Below are positions 23,929-38,000 of a DNA stretch of 64,000 nucleotides, piece after piece (positions within the stretch are counted from its first letter, which is position 1; every line of letters starts with the position of its first letter). The stretch is from Osmia lignaria lignaria. Lineage: Eukaryota; Arthropoda; Insecta; Hymenoptera; Megachilidae. The notes under the pieces were generated by a model that saw nothing but the letters and a program-made list of their open reading frames with translations, was not told the origin of the DNA and ran no database searches. The translations under genes and the position numbers were made by a program. The stretch covers positions 5,892,501 through 5,956,500 of the forward strand of contig NC_135045.1 of assembly GCF_051020975.1 (NCBI RefSeq), read 5' to 3'.

Positions 23929-25260
23929 GCGAGGTCTGCCTTTGTCACGCGCGAAATCAGAAGTTATACAATTACCAGAGAACGTTACGAACGGTAGTCA
24001 CGAATCAGAGCGTTCATTTGTCTCTAACCAGCTGACGAACGGAACGCGTGTATATCGTCGCCTAACACGCTACCTACCACGCTGACAATGAACGCTGTTT
24101 GCCAGCTTGAATGAGACGCGCGATACTTATCTCCGAGACTCTTGTCCGCTCCGCGCCTTCCTATCTTTCATCGCGAACGTACAATAATTTAAACCGATCC
24201 TTTTCACCCCTCGTTGACCGAACTTCTGATGTCCTCTTGTCGTTGATTCTACTATTTACTACCCGATGTGTAGATGCAAGGGAACTACTGAATACCTGAT
24301 TAACTCTCGAACGGTCTTCGTTAAAATAATTAGAAAAACAGCTGTCGTACGCGTCTAATGAATATGGTCATTTTTAATAACGACGAATCCACTTGTCTAG
24401 CTCGATGAAAATTTTCAAACGATAAGTTAATTCATCTCTAGCGGTAACGGGTTAAATGATGATTATAAATTAACAAGAAACTTTTAGACAATCGAACGTC
24501 CGGCTGACAGAAGAGTAAAAGCTAGACAGAAAGCTAGGCAATTACGTTGAAAACCGATGTTCCATAGGATTAAAACGCAAAGCATATGGCTACGCAGGGA
24601 CGCTCGTCAAACTCCTAAATCATAGATGTCAACGATGCCGATAGACAGCCGCGCTATCCGCGATTCGCGAAACCGAGGTGAGCAAAACAGGTATTGAGGT
24701 AGAGGGAGGGAGAGAGAGGGTGAGAAGTGAGAAGGAGAAAGGACAACCGCGTTGCGGAGTGACAAGCGGACGTAGTGAGAATGACACACTCGTTTCCATT
24801 TGAGCAATTTCAGCGCGACACGAGGCCGAGACGCTGCAACGGCCACGGTTGTCTTGCCATCCGGGGGAACGGAGGGAAGAAAGCCGACGAAACGCCAGGA
24901 ACAAAAGAGACGAGACAGGGTCTGTGGGGTGCGCAAGCTGTCACCTGCATCGTGTTCTTGGCTCTCCGTTTCTCTCTGCTTCCTCTTTCTTCTTCTTCCT
25001 CTTCTTCGTACCAACTTTAGTCTCTCGCTTTAAGCTCGTTTCACACTGGTCACATTTTACAATCGCCAATGCTACTATTACAGGATGAACGCATTACAGT
25101 GTGAAAGATATGTACTTAAAGTAAATATTAGCTCTCTAATAAAAAGATCGGATGAGCTAATTCACGTACACCATTATGGAATGGAATACAAATATGGAAT
25201 GATCATTTTATTTTTAGATGTACAGAGTTTTAAAATAGTCATGAATATAAAAATCGAATA

Positions 25261-25305
25261 CAGAAATTTGGGGGATTTCTGTTTTTTTTTTTTTTTTTTT
25301 TTTTT
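25261..25305. repeat. Short hairpin followed by T24
   Basis: CAGAAAT and ATTTCTG pair around the loop TTGGGGG (25261-25281), directly followed by 24 T (25282-25305). It may be a simple homopolymer, or the reversed poly(A) tail of an old insertion on the minus strand. I see no RNA polymerase III box upstream. Confidence 0.7.
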
Positions 25306-28300
25306 ACCCGACTGTGCGACAGCAAAGACAGCTGTTGTAGCAGTTTTTCCTTCCATATTTGTCTAATTTGTTTTAAAATGGCAAATGATTTACGAGAAAA
25401 TAGCCGATTTGAAACCTGCTTTACTCTCTTTTCTCCCATACTTCATTCCTCTATCGTTCTATCGTGAAACTTTGCTCATTCTTTTCACGATCCAGTAGCA
25501 AAGTCTGGTCTTTCTTCGCCACCATATTCGTATTTCTCTTTCTCGGTCTCTTCCGTAGTTCATTTCCGTCTTCTGTCCGTGACTCTATCCTGTTCACTCA
25601 ACGACTGGTTGCTCTGCAGGGGTACAATAGCTACCGGCAGTGTCCCTGTGTCCCTGTGTCAGCGTGCAGCATGCCTAATCACCCTTGGGCAGCCGTCTGC
25701 TATTGAGATGTTTAATTAACTCTATTGTGATCCTTTTTCGGAACGCGAATCCAGCCGTACTGACGATTATTTTCAACGGCGTACCGACGCCAGAGGCGTC
25801 TTATCTACCGGGAATCACGGACTCTTTGTGTCTTTGATCTCACCAACGTCGGAATCGTCCCCCCTTCCGATTGCGTTTATTATTCCACTAATACCATCGC
25901 TCACGATAAAACTGCACCTTCCTTTGGCGACTAGAAATAAACTGATCGAACGAAAAATCATAGCAATATTTTTGGCATTATTATAAATATCTTGAAACTA
26001 ACACTCCAGTAATAAAGTCTAAAAACTAATTACATTACGTAAATGAAAATTCCAGTTTGTTTGAAATTTTGTGGACCGTGCACGGTCACCTGGACGTGCC
26101 AATAACGCTTTATGGCGGCTTTAGAAATATTTCTACGGATTTATGGCACGGGCAAACAACACCGTCATCACAATACGCTTCAATCAGAAAAGTAATTTGA
26201 TAATTAGATTTACTACTTAAGTGTAGGTTTTTTCCAACCGAGTATTGGTTAACGATAGTCTGTCACTTTTACAACGGTCTGTTCGTGATTGAATCGGCAA
26301 AACTAATTGCTTGTCCCGCTATAATAATGAAGACTCTTGTCAGAGTAAAGCAATAATTTTCTTTGACAAAAAATTAATTTTTAAGCAGTTTATACTTGTT
26401 TATGATATGTATAAAATATTTGAACAGAAAAAAAAATAGTATTTTTAACATTTTCTTTTAGACCGCTGCAAAGTGGTCCTCCCTCGGGCTGACCTTAAAC
26501 TTTCCAGCACCTTGGGGCTCCTTCGGTTAAATCGTCCTCTTTGGTTAACGGGTTAAGTGGGCTAAATTTAAATAAAGTACCTATAAACACAGGTCGTGTG
26601 GTATTAAATTTCTATGGCTTCTTTTGCAGCACAATAAATTTTTCAAGAGACCGATTTCGTGGATTATGTTCCACGACGTGACATATCGTCTTTTAGATTG
26701 TTCGATATACTCGGCAATTTCTACTGTAACCAAATACAAATGTGCCTAGATTATGATATTATAAATTTTCAAAGCGACCTGTCAGACCAACCTATTCGGC
26801 TTGAATCCAACGGTGAACAACAAACCGGCGGTTCGTGTATTTTAAGAGTTGAATGCTGGTAGACGTATTATGTCGTGGATTTCGATTGCACCGCTACATT
26901 TCGTGCGGGCACATTGAAGATCGTGGAATACTGGTTCCATAATAGCCAGCACCGTTTAGATACGGACGTCATTTTGTGTCCGGGACTGGAATGCACTTTG
27001 GCTTTCGGTCATATTTATTTTCGTATCTGCTTCCTCTCTTTATTCACCTATTTAGCCGCTTTAAATGGCTCGCGATACAACCCGTAGATTGTACATCCTG
27101 ATACTTTGTGTCAAACTTGGAAACAGAAAATTACAAAAGCTAATAGTGAAATGTTTCAACGGATTTTATTGAATCGTACATTATAGTAAAATGACGATTA
27201 ATTTCAGTATACGAATTAATGTTAAAAACCAATATAGGATACAAAATAAAAATTCATTCTTACATATATTATCTCAATGATGAGCAGAAGAAATGAAGCA
27301 ATAAGCTTATAAATTATTTTGAACTAAAAAAATGAAAACTCGTAAAAAATGTTGTTGCATACTTCGATTATACGCATTTACAAGCGATCAATCACTTTTC
27401 TAACGCTAACTCAAATCAACGCGTTTAATGTCTAGTGAATTGGAAAATCTTTATAACTTAAATACCGTCGTCATGTGTGTAACGGTGTAATTGCAACGTG
27501 ACAGCAATACCCTCATCGAGACGTACAGGCGTATCGGAATCAACGTAGAGAACGACAACGCACACTTTGTTACAACTTTTTATTTTTCTCATCATGCGCG
27601 GCAATTAATCGCAACAGCTGTCAGTATCGTGCTTGATAAATGCGTTCAAGTGTCGAAGATAATACGCGAGTCTTAGATGGAATTATGCAACGATGATATT
27701 TCCATCTAATCATTGAATCATCCAACGTGTTTAAGTGGTAAATGTCGTTTTCATACATGACGAGCTGACAACACGATAATTAAACAGTGAATTGTAAACG
27801 TACCAGGTGTCATTTCTGAATGCAAATGGTAGTAATAATAAAGGTTTTATTGCGACGTATTTAAAATAATTATAGCGTTATTGCTGCTCGACGGTGTCAT
27901 TAATATTATGCAAATTGATACGGAGAAAATGTTAATTAGCGAGATTTATTTGATTCTGAAACAGATCCACCTTGATCGATATTTGTTTACCGCGATTTTA
28001 TTTATCCTTGCGCTAATAGTACTTCCGTGTATATGCTGATTAGATGTCATATTTTTAATATTTAAAACACATAAATATGTATTACCTCGTGTCATGACTA
28101 ATTAAACATGAAGTTATCTGCTGTGATCGATGGCAATGTAACAAAAATTTCATACTAATTTTGTTTTTACTTTTTATATTTTATTATCTGATAAAATTAT
28201 TAAAAAAGCCTTGCGGTTTGACACGAAATGTTTCTCGGAGGCAGAATTTTAAACATGCATCACTGGAAATCCATTAAACGGTATAAATCCTTGTTCGCAA

Positions 28301-31300
28301 TTTACTGAACTGATTATTAACGCTGACTTTTCATTTAATTACGCCAGAATTCTGATTAGCTCATTATCTGCAGCGTAAATTGTTCTAAATATGCATCAAT
28401 ATACGCTCGTCTTTACATATTAGTATGCACATATAAAATGTATCTGTCGGTATTTCACTTGATCATTCAGCCTGTAACGTGTGCGTTACGTGCACAGTTT
28501 TCTGCGTGTATACAAGGCGTCTCAAAATAAATGTTCGCAGCGAAAACTGAAAATTCGTCGATAGTTCTATACTATTTCACAATTTAGAGCATTGTTATTG
28601 AAACAATGAAAAATGAAAAAATACATAAAAATTCATTATTTTATATTTGGAAAGCCATATTAGATTAACACGAAAACGATCTTCCAAAATGCAGCTTGGT
28701 AAACAAAATTTTTTGATTTTTAGTAATACAAAGAATTTTTTCTGAAGCGTTTTACATTAAATTGTTCCTTTGATTACATTGGACATAGGTAAAGAGGTAA
28801 AGGTTTTGCGATCTTTTAAATGGTTGCAAAATGCTACAAGATGTTTCAGTTTCTTTTTCACCTTTTTTTACGATGTAACTTTTTTTGATTTGCCCTGTGC
28901 ACACGAAGCATCGTGCTGCCTCGTAAAAAGTTAAACGTATTACACGTCCTCGCTGCGGCTCTGACCACGTTGACATTTTGTGTATAAGCACGCAATATAA
29001 TTAGCGGCCATAACCATAAATAAGATAATTTGCATGTATTTTGTATAATAAAGCTATTTTACGCCGAGGCACGAATCTCGTGCTTTATGGCCGCTGTTGT
29101 AAAACGATGCAAAAAGAAATGATACGTGTATAAAAATTCCCTGGAGATACGTAGAATGGGTTCGCGCGAAATCGGGAACACACCGCGAACGCGTTTTCAT
29201 CGCGGGTCTCCGGAATTTATAAATCCTAATTACTGACGGAGCAACGTTCGCTCTTCCGCTTCGGCCATGTCGCTGGCTGCACGAACGGAATACATGACTC
29301 AAAAACGGCTACAAGTTTCTTTGTTAGGAATATAAAGGACACGCTTTCTATACACCTTCTTGGAGTTGTTTCGTAAACCAACGCTTTTATTACCGTCATT
29401 ACGATATCTTTTCAACGTTTTCTACCGGCGAACATGTAACATCGCGGATCCGTAGGGAATCCGTTAATTATATTTTATCACGAAATGCCAGTGAAGGATT
29501 TTACGTTCGGAGGCCCTACATGAAAACAATACGTTGAAAATATAATTTTAGAAAAAAAAAATTTTCAAAAATTTAATAGCTCTTTAGATGCGGGGCCGGT
29601 GGTATTACGCTCTTTCTCCATTTCGAATATCCGCCATTGTGAAAGGGTCAGTCGCGCAGTCGTAACGTTTGCACTCACGGAAAAACTTAAGATGTCATCC
29701 ATACAAATGGCCGAATTTCAGGAATCTTAGCGGTATCCACTCCTAACACGGCCACTGGTTGTCTGGCTACGTGAAAATAACTGTAGTGCACCATGCTGCT
29801 GAGGATACATAAATTTTAGTCGAATGATAGAGCCAGAAACGTTGTTACGCCACTGCCGCCAGCAAAGCCAAGCAGTCAGGTAACTCGTCTAGCATACAAA
29901 TTAAGAGTATAAACATATCCTCATTATCTACCGGATTTATATTAAGGATATACAAACCTAAGATTGTTTGTTTGCCAGTGAACTTCAATTTTAATGTTTG
30001 ATCAAAAGATTACTACGTCTGGTGTACGCCCACGTAGTTGAATTCGGTTCTTGGTTAAAATTTCAAATATTTCACGAAGATTTCATAGATATTCTATTTG
30101 AATACCTATTTCATTTCATTATATTTATTATATTCAGCAAGATGGACAGTTTTAAGAATTTTACGGTAAAAATAATAAATATTCTTCTCACAATATTTAT
30201 GATTCGTATTTGATTTGGTTATTGTTGGAACAAAATTTAAACGCCAAATAAAGAAGAAAGATTGCATCGAAAAAGAAGATACTTCATAAACCCTTATTAA
30301 ACTGAATGACGTGGGAAGTTAATCTGCAAAAATGCAGTGCTGGAACTTTGATAAGCATCAACGAGGAAGCAACGGAAACATCGAACGTACCGTGTAGATT
30401 TATTTTATCTTATAACTGACAGAGTAGTTAAAGAGATTGGATGATAAATTAGCTACGAACATATTAAAAGGGTGCTTATTTTTTAAATAGCAGTGTTAAT
30501 TGTATACCTTTTAAGTTTTGCAATATTCTGATAAAATACCATAAACTGTATAAAATACGTAATCCACAAAATTTAAATAAACTATGTAACAAAGAATCTA
30601 GTCGCATTTTTGTAAAATACGAGGTGATTTTCTTCTTCCAATTTATTTGTGGACACAACGTGGAGTTTAACCATTCAAAAAAACCTTCATATCTTCTATT
30701 CTACTTTTAATGATCTGAATTTTTCTATTAGCAATAACTTACGACACCGTGTAGTTACTGTCAAGCAGACACAGATTAATTACGCTTAGAAAATGCGCGA
30801 TACCTTATAAAAAAGGCCGCAATACGTCTAATCTGTAATCAGCGGTTGATCTTAATCTATAATTTCAGTCGCTTAATTAAAAAGGGAAAAAAAGAAAGAA
30901 GGAAGTGTACGTACACGTCGTGGAAGCGTACATTTTAAAAAAGCACACCGTAATCGTAATCTGAATCATCGAAGCGTTCGCTTGTTGCGTGTGACACATG
31001 GCGGCAAAGCAGCAATTAGCCGAACTACGTCTCCATCAGCACTCGAGCCGATACACGTTGCTTCATTAGGAGATAATGAAGCGTTCGAGTTAATAATTTC
31101 CTGTAAAGATCCGTAATTACCTCCGTGATACCCCGAGGAAGGGGAGGAGATAGGTGGCTGTAATGACTCGAATGTTAATTGGAGCCATAATAAATATAAT
31201 AAATACGCTGGCATCGTTACCGTTGCGTCATTGAAAACCGACCCGTATCCTCGATTTCATTCACCTGTTTTTCACGCGAATTAACGATCGTCGAGTGTTG

Positions 31301-32613
31301 CAAAATTTCACACTTCCCGTTTAAACTTTCTATAATACAGAAACCAACCAGTTAAGATGAACCGACACCGTCGACAGGTCAAGAAAAATTTTAATTCTAC
31401 TTTTTCTACATTTTTCCTAATATAACAATAGAAAACGATCGCAACATTACCAGCATCGCTATTGAAGGTACATCGCGCGTACAAATCTTAAACGTCGACT
31501 GTGCGGTGATAAAGTTTCATAACCATAAGCGGGATATACACAGCCCGGTAGGTTCGATCGTTCCCAACAAGGAAAAAAAAAAGCAAAGCTGAAAAGCTAG
31601 GCTGAATCGAAAGCAAAGCATCGTGTAACCAAGCTACGTGTTTGCAGGGGCATTATGAAAGAAAAAAGAATCAAGAGGAGTAGAAGGAAAAAGAAAAATA
31701 AGAGCGAGCGCGAGAGCTTCCCTTCGCAGATTTTTCGTGACAAGATAAGCCACGTCCTGTTTACTCTGGACTGCTGTGGCGTACGAAGATGCTCGTTAAG
31801 CCTTTTAGTGGCGGCGCATCGCGCGAGCACCCACAAAGTCGTATATCACCCGGGGGTACACCTCGGTTTGTACTGCTACCTTAACTCGCCGCACGGAAAC
31901 CCTCGCAAAGAAAACAACGATTCCACATTAACCCTCGTGCGACGAACGCTGCCTCATTTCCACAGCCACTTTACCATTTATTTATCCCTCCATTTTCATT
32001 GAAATAACTGGGTAGCAAATTGTTTAACCCTTGAATGGTGGAGTCTAATCGACGATTCCATAAAAAAATGATTTTAATTTAGGGTTTACGCGTTTAACTC
32101 TTTCGCTATGGTCTTCTCTTCCAGGGAATTGTACTGGTTTTTTACTAATTTAATGTAACAGAAATTTCAAGATACAAATACATGCGTTACTATTGCTAAA
32201 CGGTATACTTTGGTTAGTTACTTTGAATCGTAGGCCGCATTACAGAATATCTAAGGTGTGATCAAAATTATTTGTACATTGAATCGATTACAGAGATAAA
32301 ATTGGATAAAGCCAGTTGCAAAGCGCAACGTAACCCAAAGAAGAAACGAGAGAAAACCCGTAATGCAACTAATATTCATGAGGGTATCGCGCGAAAGTGA
32401 TCGAGTGAGCAACCGAGCAACTGAAGATCGGAGGCGTTTTAACCGCGCAAAAGACACCGCCTAGATAAATATGCGTGGCGTGCTGAAGCTGATCGTTTGG
32501 CGGGTCCATTACGGGTAGAGATTTCGCGATCAGCAAGCTATTACTAGCCGTCGTTAACTCTTTCGCTACTAACGGTGTGTACATATAAAACGGACAACCA
32601 TTTACGTATATAT

Positions 32614-32760
32614 AGGGTGTTTTGGAAAAGAGTTCAAATGGTCAGAGGTGCACATATTTTTCTTTTAATGTTTCCAGGAGGAATTTCATACATCTGGATC
32701 TTATAATAACGAAGCTATGAAACAACATTTGTTGTAATTTTAACTGTAAATTAATATAGA
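32614..32760. mobile_element. Possible terminus of a dispersed GGGTGT-type repeat
   Basis: It starts GGGTGTTTTGGAAAAGAG after TATATA, resembling a frequent terminal motif of degenerate insect repeats. Similar starts occur at 51397 (GGGTGTCTCGAAATAAG) and 28516 (GGCGTCTCAAAATAAATG). Extent is uncertain. Confidence 0.25.
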
Positions 32761-33220
32761 TAAAAATTATTGATCATCAGAAAATGGAGAAGTATGGAAG
32801 AAGGTATATTCGAAAGTTTCATAATGAATCGAAGGAAGGTGTGCGTTCGAGGTAGGTCTCAAGTGGAAAGGAGAGAAAAGATGATGTAGAAGGGCTATAG
32901 GGCGAGAAAAGGGAATGAAGGAGAGAAAGAGAGAGGCAGGCAAGAAGCGAGTATACTCCTCGAACTGCAAGATCCAGGATCCGATATATCCAGTGGAGGT
33001 GAGGTACGAAGCAATAACTGGTCATGTCGCCCAGTAATTCAGTAGCCAATTAGTTAGACGGCGGCGGGAGAGTTGGCGAAGATGTCTATCTGGTTTCGTA
33101 CCAGGCGGCTGCACCGGCGAGCTGTTGCAGCTTCCTGCACCGTTGCGCCTACACGAGTATGTGGCGTGCTTACACATACCTGTAGAAGCGGAGAAGCGCA
33201 ACACGAGTAGAAAGAGCAGC

Positions 33221-33250
33221 TCGCGGAGGCCCCTCGCTAGGCCTCCGCGA
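33221..33250. repeat. GC-rich perfect hairpin
   Basis: TCGCGGAGGCC (33221-33231) and GGCCTCCGCGA (33240-33250) are perfect 11-base complements with an 8-base loop. It sits in a locally GC-rich patch (about 33.0-33.3 kb). No T-tract follows. Confidence 0.88.
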
Positions 33251-34962
33251 AAGACAAGCGTGTACCTCCTGGAAACCGATTCAACGGTGATTTCTGTTCA
33301 CCTCTGACTAAGACCAATCTGAAAGATATATTCGACGTATATTGCGGTAAGCACCACAAATCTTTCCGGTCGTTACACCAGCCCAAAAAAAGAACAACAT
33401 TTCGATAAAGCTGTAGGCTTCTCGTATTTTTAATTTTTATAATCTTCTCATCACGATGTAGGGGCAAACTGGCGATTCAAATGACTGATTTTATGAAATT
33501 TATCAGATAAATATTATGATAGATTTTTACTCCAAAAACTAAAAAACTTCAATGATGCAATAAAATTAAGAGCCTTTCGTTTATTTGCCAAGGTACAGTG
33601 CTACATCGTCCGTAATTCAGGTTATTTGATTATACCTCGATGGTTCAGCGTCGTTCGTGTAAAAAATCGTGAGAGAAATCGGTGAAAGATTTCCGAAAAC
33701 GGTGAAAGATTGATCTTTCCGTGCGGCGGGTACCGTTTAATGTTTCAGCTGCGAGATACCGCAATGTCGAAGCTGGAGGAATCGACGATAAATCTTAGGA
33801 GCCGCGGTACCGAGCACTGGTCTTCCGAATTTAAGAAAGTGGATTTCAATTAGCTCGAAGACTTTGGAGGCGACCGGCAGCCGATAAAATAACGAGGAGC
33901 CAAGCCCTTACACAAGCGTCCGAGAGAGGTAAACCAACACTTTCTTGGCTGTTGGGTGAATTATGCTCTCCCCGGATCGTAACTTACCCACACGGAGTTA
34001 ATGCGTGCTTGTGCAATCTTGCCTGCCACGGACCAGCCTACCTGGGCTAATGAGTAGGTGTTTGTTGGACATTCTGACACGTTTTACGACTCACCAGATT
34101 ATTTCCTCTCCCCCTCCGTCCCGCCTCCTCTTTTCCTGTTAGCCGATAGATAGAGAGCCGCCGGCTGTTGCGAGCGTGCCGCCATCTACAAAGATCGGAA
34201 TAGGACAGAGTTGATTTACTACGAGCAAGCTGTACGATTTCATTCGAGGATATGCCTGGTATCGCCAGCTCGTTACTCTTTCCATCTGGTCGAACGAAAT
34301 CGGCTGCTCGATCGCTGAAGCATTAAAAATTACGATTGATGTTGATTTAGTGACTCAACTTCTTTCTTCACTCTTTTTTCTTTTCTTTTATAGGAACTAC
34401 TATTGGACCGTAAATTATAATCATACTACTAGTACGTTTCAAATTTAGTTCGTGCCTTTCATGGGTAAATCGTGACTTTTTTTTTATAGATATTAACATT
34501 TTAGCAATGTCGTTAATTTCTTTGCGGCAAATGATTCACGAGGTCGTTTTTTAATTTATTTATGGAGCTTGTAAACCGGAGACAGCCACGAGATCCTCTT
34601 AAGCTTCTGGACGCCAGGGGGGTAGCGATGACAGACATGGTAAGATAAGTAGAGGAAGACGTTCAGCCTACCCACTTCACAAAGTCGAAGAATTAAAAAG
34701 AAATTCAACTATACAGTCCATAACTCAGTGGGACTAATTAAATACTGAATTATTTTAAAATAATGTAAGATAAAAAATTGAATTTATTCGAGTGATAGCA
34801 ATAATGAAGTAAGAAACAGAATTCTAAATGCCACTAAAATTACACTGGTAATTCAACATTGGTCTTTGTATTATCATTGAAATTTTACATCGATTAATTA
34901 TCGTCTTTTGTTAATGTTTTGTTCTACACGAGTGTCGAGTACAAAGTTGAAGCAATTTGTGC

Positions 34963-35019
34963 CGGGGTTGACCTAATGCCACCAAAAGGGCTGCAGCATT
35001 ATGTACCCCCGGTCGACTA
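34963..35019. repeat. Imperfect hairpin
   Basis: CCGGGG and TAATGC on the left pair with GCATTA and CCCCGG on the right, leaving an internal loop of 5-6 bases and a 16-base terminal loop. The stem is too short and interrupted for a confident microRNA precursor. Confidence 0.4.
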
Positions 35020-38000
35020 ATCTGATCGTCGAAGCTCGTCTAAATAATTCTAAATAGCCAAGCGCCTCGTTCTTTTCAGTATTTCCTTCTTATCGAGATG
35101 CTCGCCGCAGTTCCTCGAAGGAAGGTCAACGCGTTAACATCGGATGCGCTATTTCGGTTCGCGCCGTATCCGCTCGTAAAAGTCGCCCAAGGCGTGGGCA
35201 TCCATCCTAATTAACAACCATGGAACCAGCTACGGGACCATCTGATACCGTGTCGAGAGAGTATAATCCGCTCGTTACCAACACGAAGCACACGGTCAAG
35301 CACTCTTTGCCGTCGTAAACCGTCTTGTCTGTTCGGCTCCTCTTGCAGTTTCGATGCGATAGCTTTGGCGCCTCGGGCGGCAACGGCTCGGATTGAACGA
35401 AAATTTCAACAGCTACAACTAGTTTTAGAAAATAATATCGTTAGAAAGTACGATCTTTCTGGAACCCTTTTAGGTAATTTTTCATTAAAAGTTCTGAAAA
35501 TCATTAATAAGGGATCCTTTAGATGTGATCCTCGCCGATTTTAATGAAATTTGTTAAAGTGTACACCGGATTGTAATTTAGACAGGACATTTTTGATTCA
35601 AAGTGCTATGAAGCAGCAATAAAAAATTGAACATTAACTTTTAGATGATCGTTTTAAAGAGAAAGTTTCAGTCTTTATACCAAATGGTGATTTCATTCGC
35701 GAGTAAACTCTTCTAAATTTCACAGAGTTGGTTGATTCTGTAAAATTTTCGAAAAAAAAACCATCTTCATTTTCTCGTCCTCTAAAATTTTATAGGGTTG
35801 CCGACAACCCCCGAGTGTCGTTCCAGGATTAATATTATATTTTAATTCTGTTAACATCACCGACGACTGTTTTTACATGTATGTACAATTTCTGAAATTG
35901 AAAAATAATGAAAATTCGTTTTTCTCGACGCGTTAAACTGTTTGGTCACCCTTAATGGTACGGCTCCAATGCCGTATTCCTCGAATCGCTTCGCTTAATT
36001 CGTTGATTTATTTAGGACACCGTTTACTAAGTGCTTTGCAACATTTCGCAGTTACACCATCAAGGATTCCTAGAATCGTGCCAACTCGGCCGCAATTTCC
36101 ATTCAATAAACGTACGATATTTTCGCTCCTAGACGACACGTCCGACATACAAGAACCTTACGCTCTCGGCTGAACGATTTTTCTACTGCGATTTTCGTTG
36201 GAAATTACAGAAACATGTCGTTTTTATAAACGAAATAAATTCAAAAGCTTGAAATAAAAGGACGAATCCATCTTCCAGAATTAGTAGATAGTATCGTCTG
36301 AAAATCAAGATCTTGTTGGACACAAGGTAATCGAACCACTGTCTTGTAAAAGATGAAGAAAATGATAGAAGTGTAATTGGTAGGTCCGGGATGTGGATTA
36401 ACAAAATTGATCGCGTGGCAATAAATTCGGGTGGATAGTGATTCGGTAATTTAACGTCGACTTGATCGCGTTCAAGGAAAATAAAGTAAAACGCTTTGGT
36501 GCTAAGTTGGTTATAAACAAAGATACAAACTACCAAGACTCGCGGGATCGCGGTTCACGCATGGCTGCCGGCGATAGATGCAGCCAGTTCCGCTTTATGA
36601 TCCCATAAATATTTCAATAGGATCTTAAATTACCTCTCCGACCGAAGTCTGCGACTCCCTCAACTGCTTGCTGCCGCTGCCGTTGCCTGCTACCGGTGCT
36701 GTTCCCTCTGTCTCTGCTGCCTCTGGATATACATTTACCCGGCCGAGTTTTCGGTGGAGACGTTACTGTTATTTATGGGCTCGTTTATCAAGGTGGCACC
36801 CCTTTCTCCCGTCGTTGCTTCGATACAGACTATCCGCCACTGCGAAGCCAATCTTGAGATATATCGCCCCGATACCGATCCGGCTCTCTCGAGCCGGAGA
36901 GAGTTTCCAAGAGGCGTCCAACTTCGTCTCTCTGGATCGCCCCTTTCAACTTTTCCACCCAGGATACATACTCTCCAACTTCTTTCGGTGATAAATGCTC
37001 TCGAATGATCGCTGTTGAATGACAGCGGCAATTAACGGTGGAACGTTTGTCCACTTCCTGTCTACCTGCCTGTCTACTTATATAACAAATCTACAACTCT
37101 GACTAATGAGAAATGCTACCCTTTTTTGGAGACATCTGATGATCTTTAAGCTGGCGTCAACGACTGTCAAATAATCCTTCTGTGTAAGAATTTGTTTTCA
37201 AAAATATTGATTCTTCTGTCTATCGTGTAATTTCTATAGTAGTTCTATGAAGGGAAAAAGGAAAAGTCCTTGTTGCTCGTAAATCGTCTTATTGTCGAAA
37301 GAGAGAAATTAATCAGATAGAGTGGCGATGTACGGGATTATATGAGCTTTCGCGTAAACGGTGCGGTTTCGTCAGGCCCAGATCCCCGATGTCCTGTGTC
37401 GCGTTGCCGCTACGGATCGTAGCGGAGGGTTGGATAGTGTTGGTGGGACTGGAATGGATCGTCGGCCTCCAGGGTGTAGGTGGATACGTACGAATCGAGA
37501 AAGGGTAGGTTTCCTCTCTGTCTGTCCAATCTAGGCTTTCTGTTGCTCGCGTTTACGCTATCTGCTCCGCTCTTATCCCATCTAGCTCGTAAAGCGATCG
37601 GGCGTTTATTCGCCACGCTGTCGGGGACAAAGTGGGCTGAGCTCCCTGTCGACTGCTGCTATTTGTCTTCCGACAAGGAAACCTAAAACTACGATCCTTT
37701 CTCGCCCGCTACGTGAACACTATGAAAGGTTAATGCGGATACGGCTATGAGATCGGACGCCTGTTTGCAAGATGTACCGTTCAACGTTCAGCCAAGATTC
37801 CACCTAACATTTCCCGTGTGTACGTGACGCGTTGCAAAACTCCTGTGAATCTGTTGATTAAATGTTCAGAAATTTGATTTATTTAAAACGTCACGGTGGA
37901 CCAAGGACCACCACGTACATATACTGTTACGACCACGTGGAAAGTTGCCCTTACGATCGAGATAAAGGCAACGTTTGATTTAAAGGGGAAGGAAAGCCTT

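Larger units (their letters stand above)
14819..24000. other. Intergenic region immediately upstream of noc/elB
   Basis: No gene is supported. A pyrimidine-rich, CpG-containing stretch at 14.82-15.12 kb flanks the presumed promoter. The remainder is AT-rich with the compound microsatellite at 18.5 kb and a GC-richer, non-repetitive block at 21.66-21.96 kb that could be a conserved non-coding element. The block has a short inverted repeat CAGGG/CCCTG near 21804. Confidence 0.65.
24001..36500. other. Gene desert, 24.0-36.5 kb
   Basis: No gene is supported. Contents: the hairpin plus T24 at 25.27 kb, an octamer- and homeodomain-rich stretch at 27.83-28.04 kb, repeat-like starts at 28.5 and 32.6 kb, a GC-rich hairpin at 33.2 kb, and mixed-composition blocks at 33.70-34.10 and 34.93-35.40 kb that look non-repetitive and may be regulatory. 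All open frames are short and lack domains. Confidence 0.65.
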
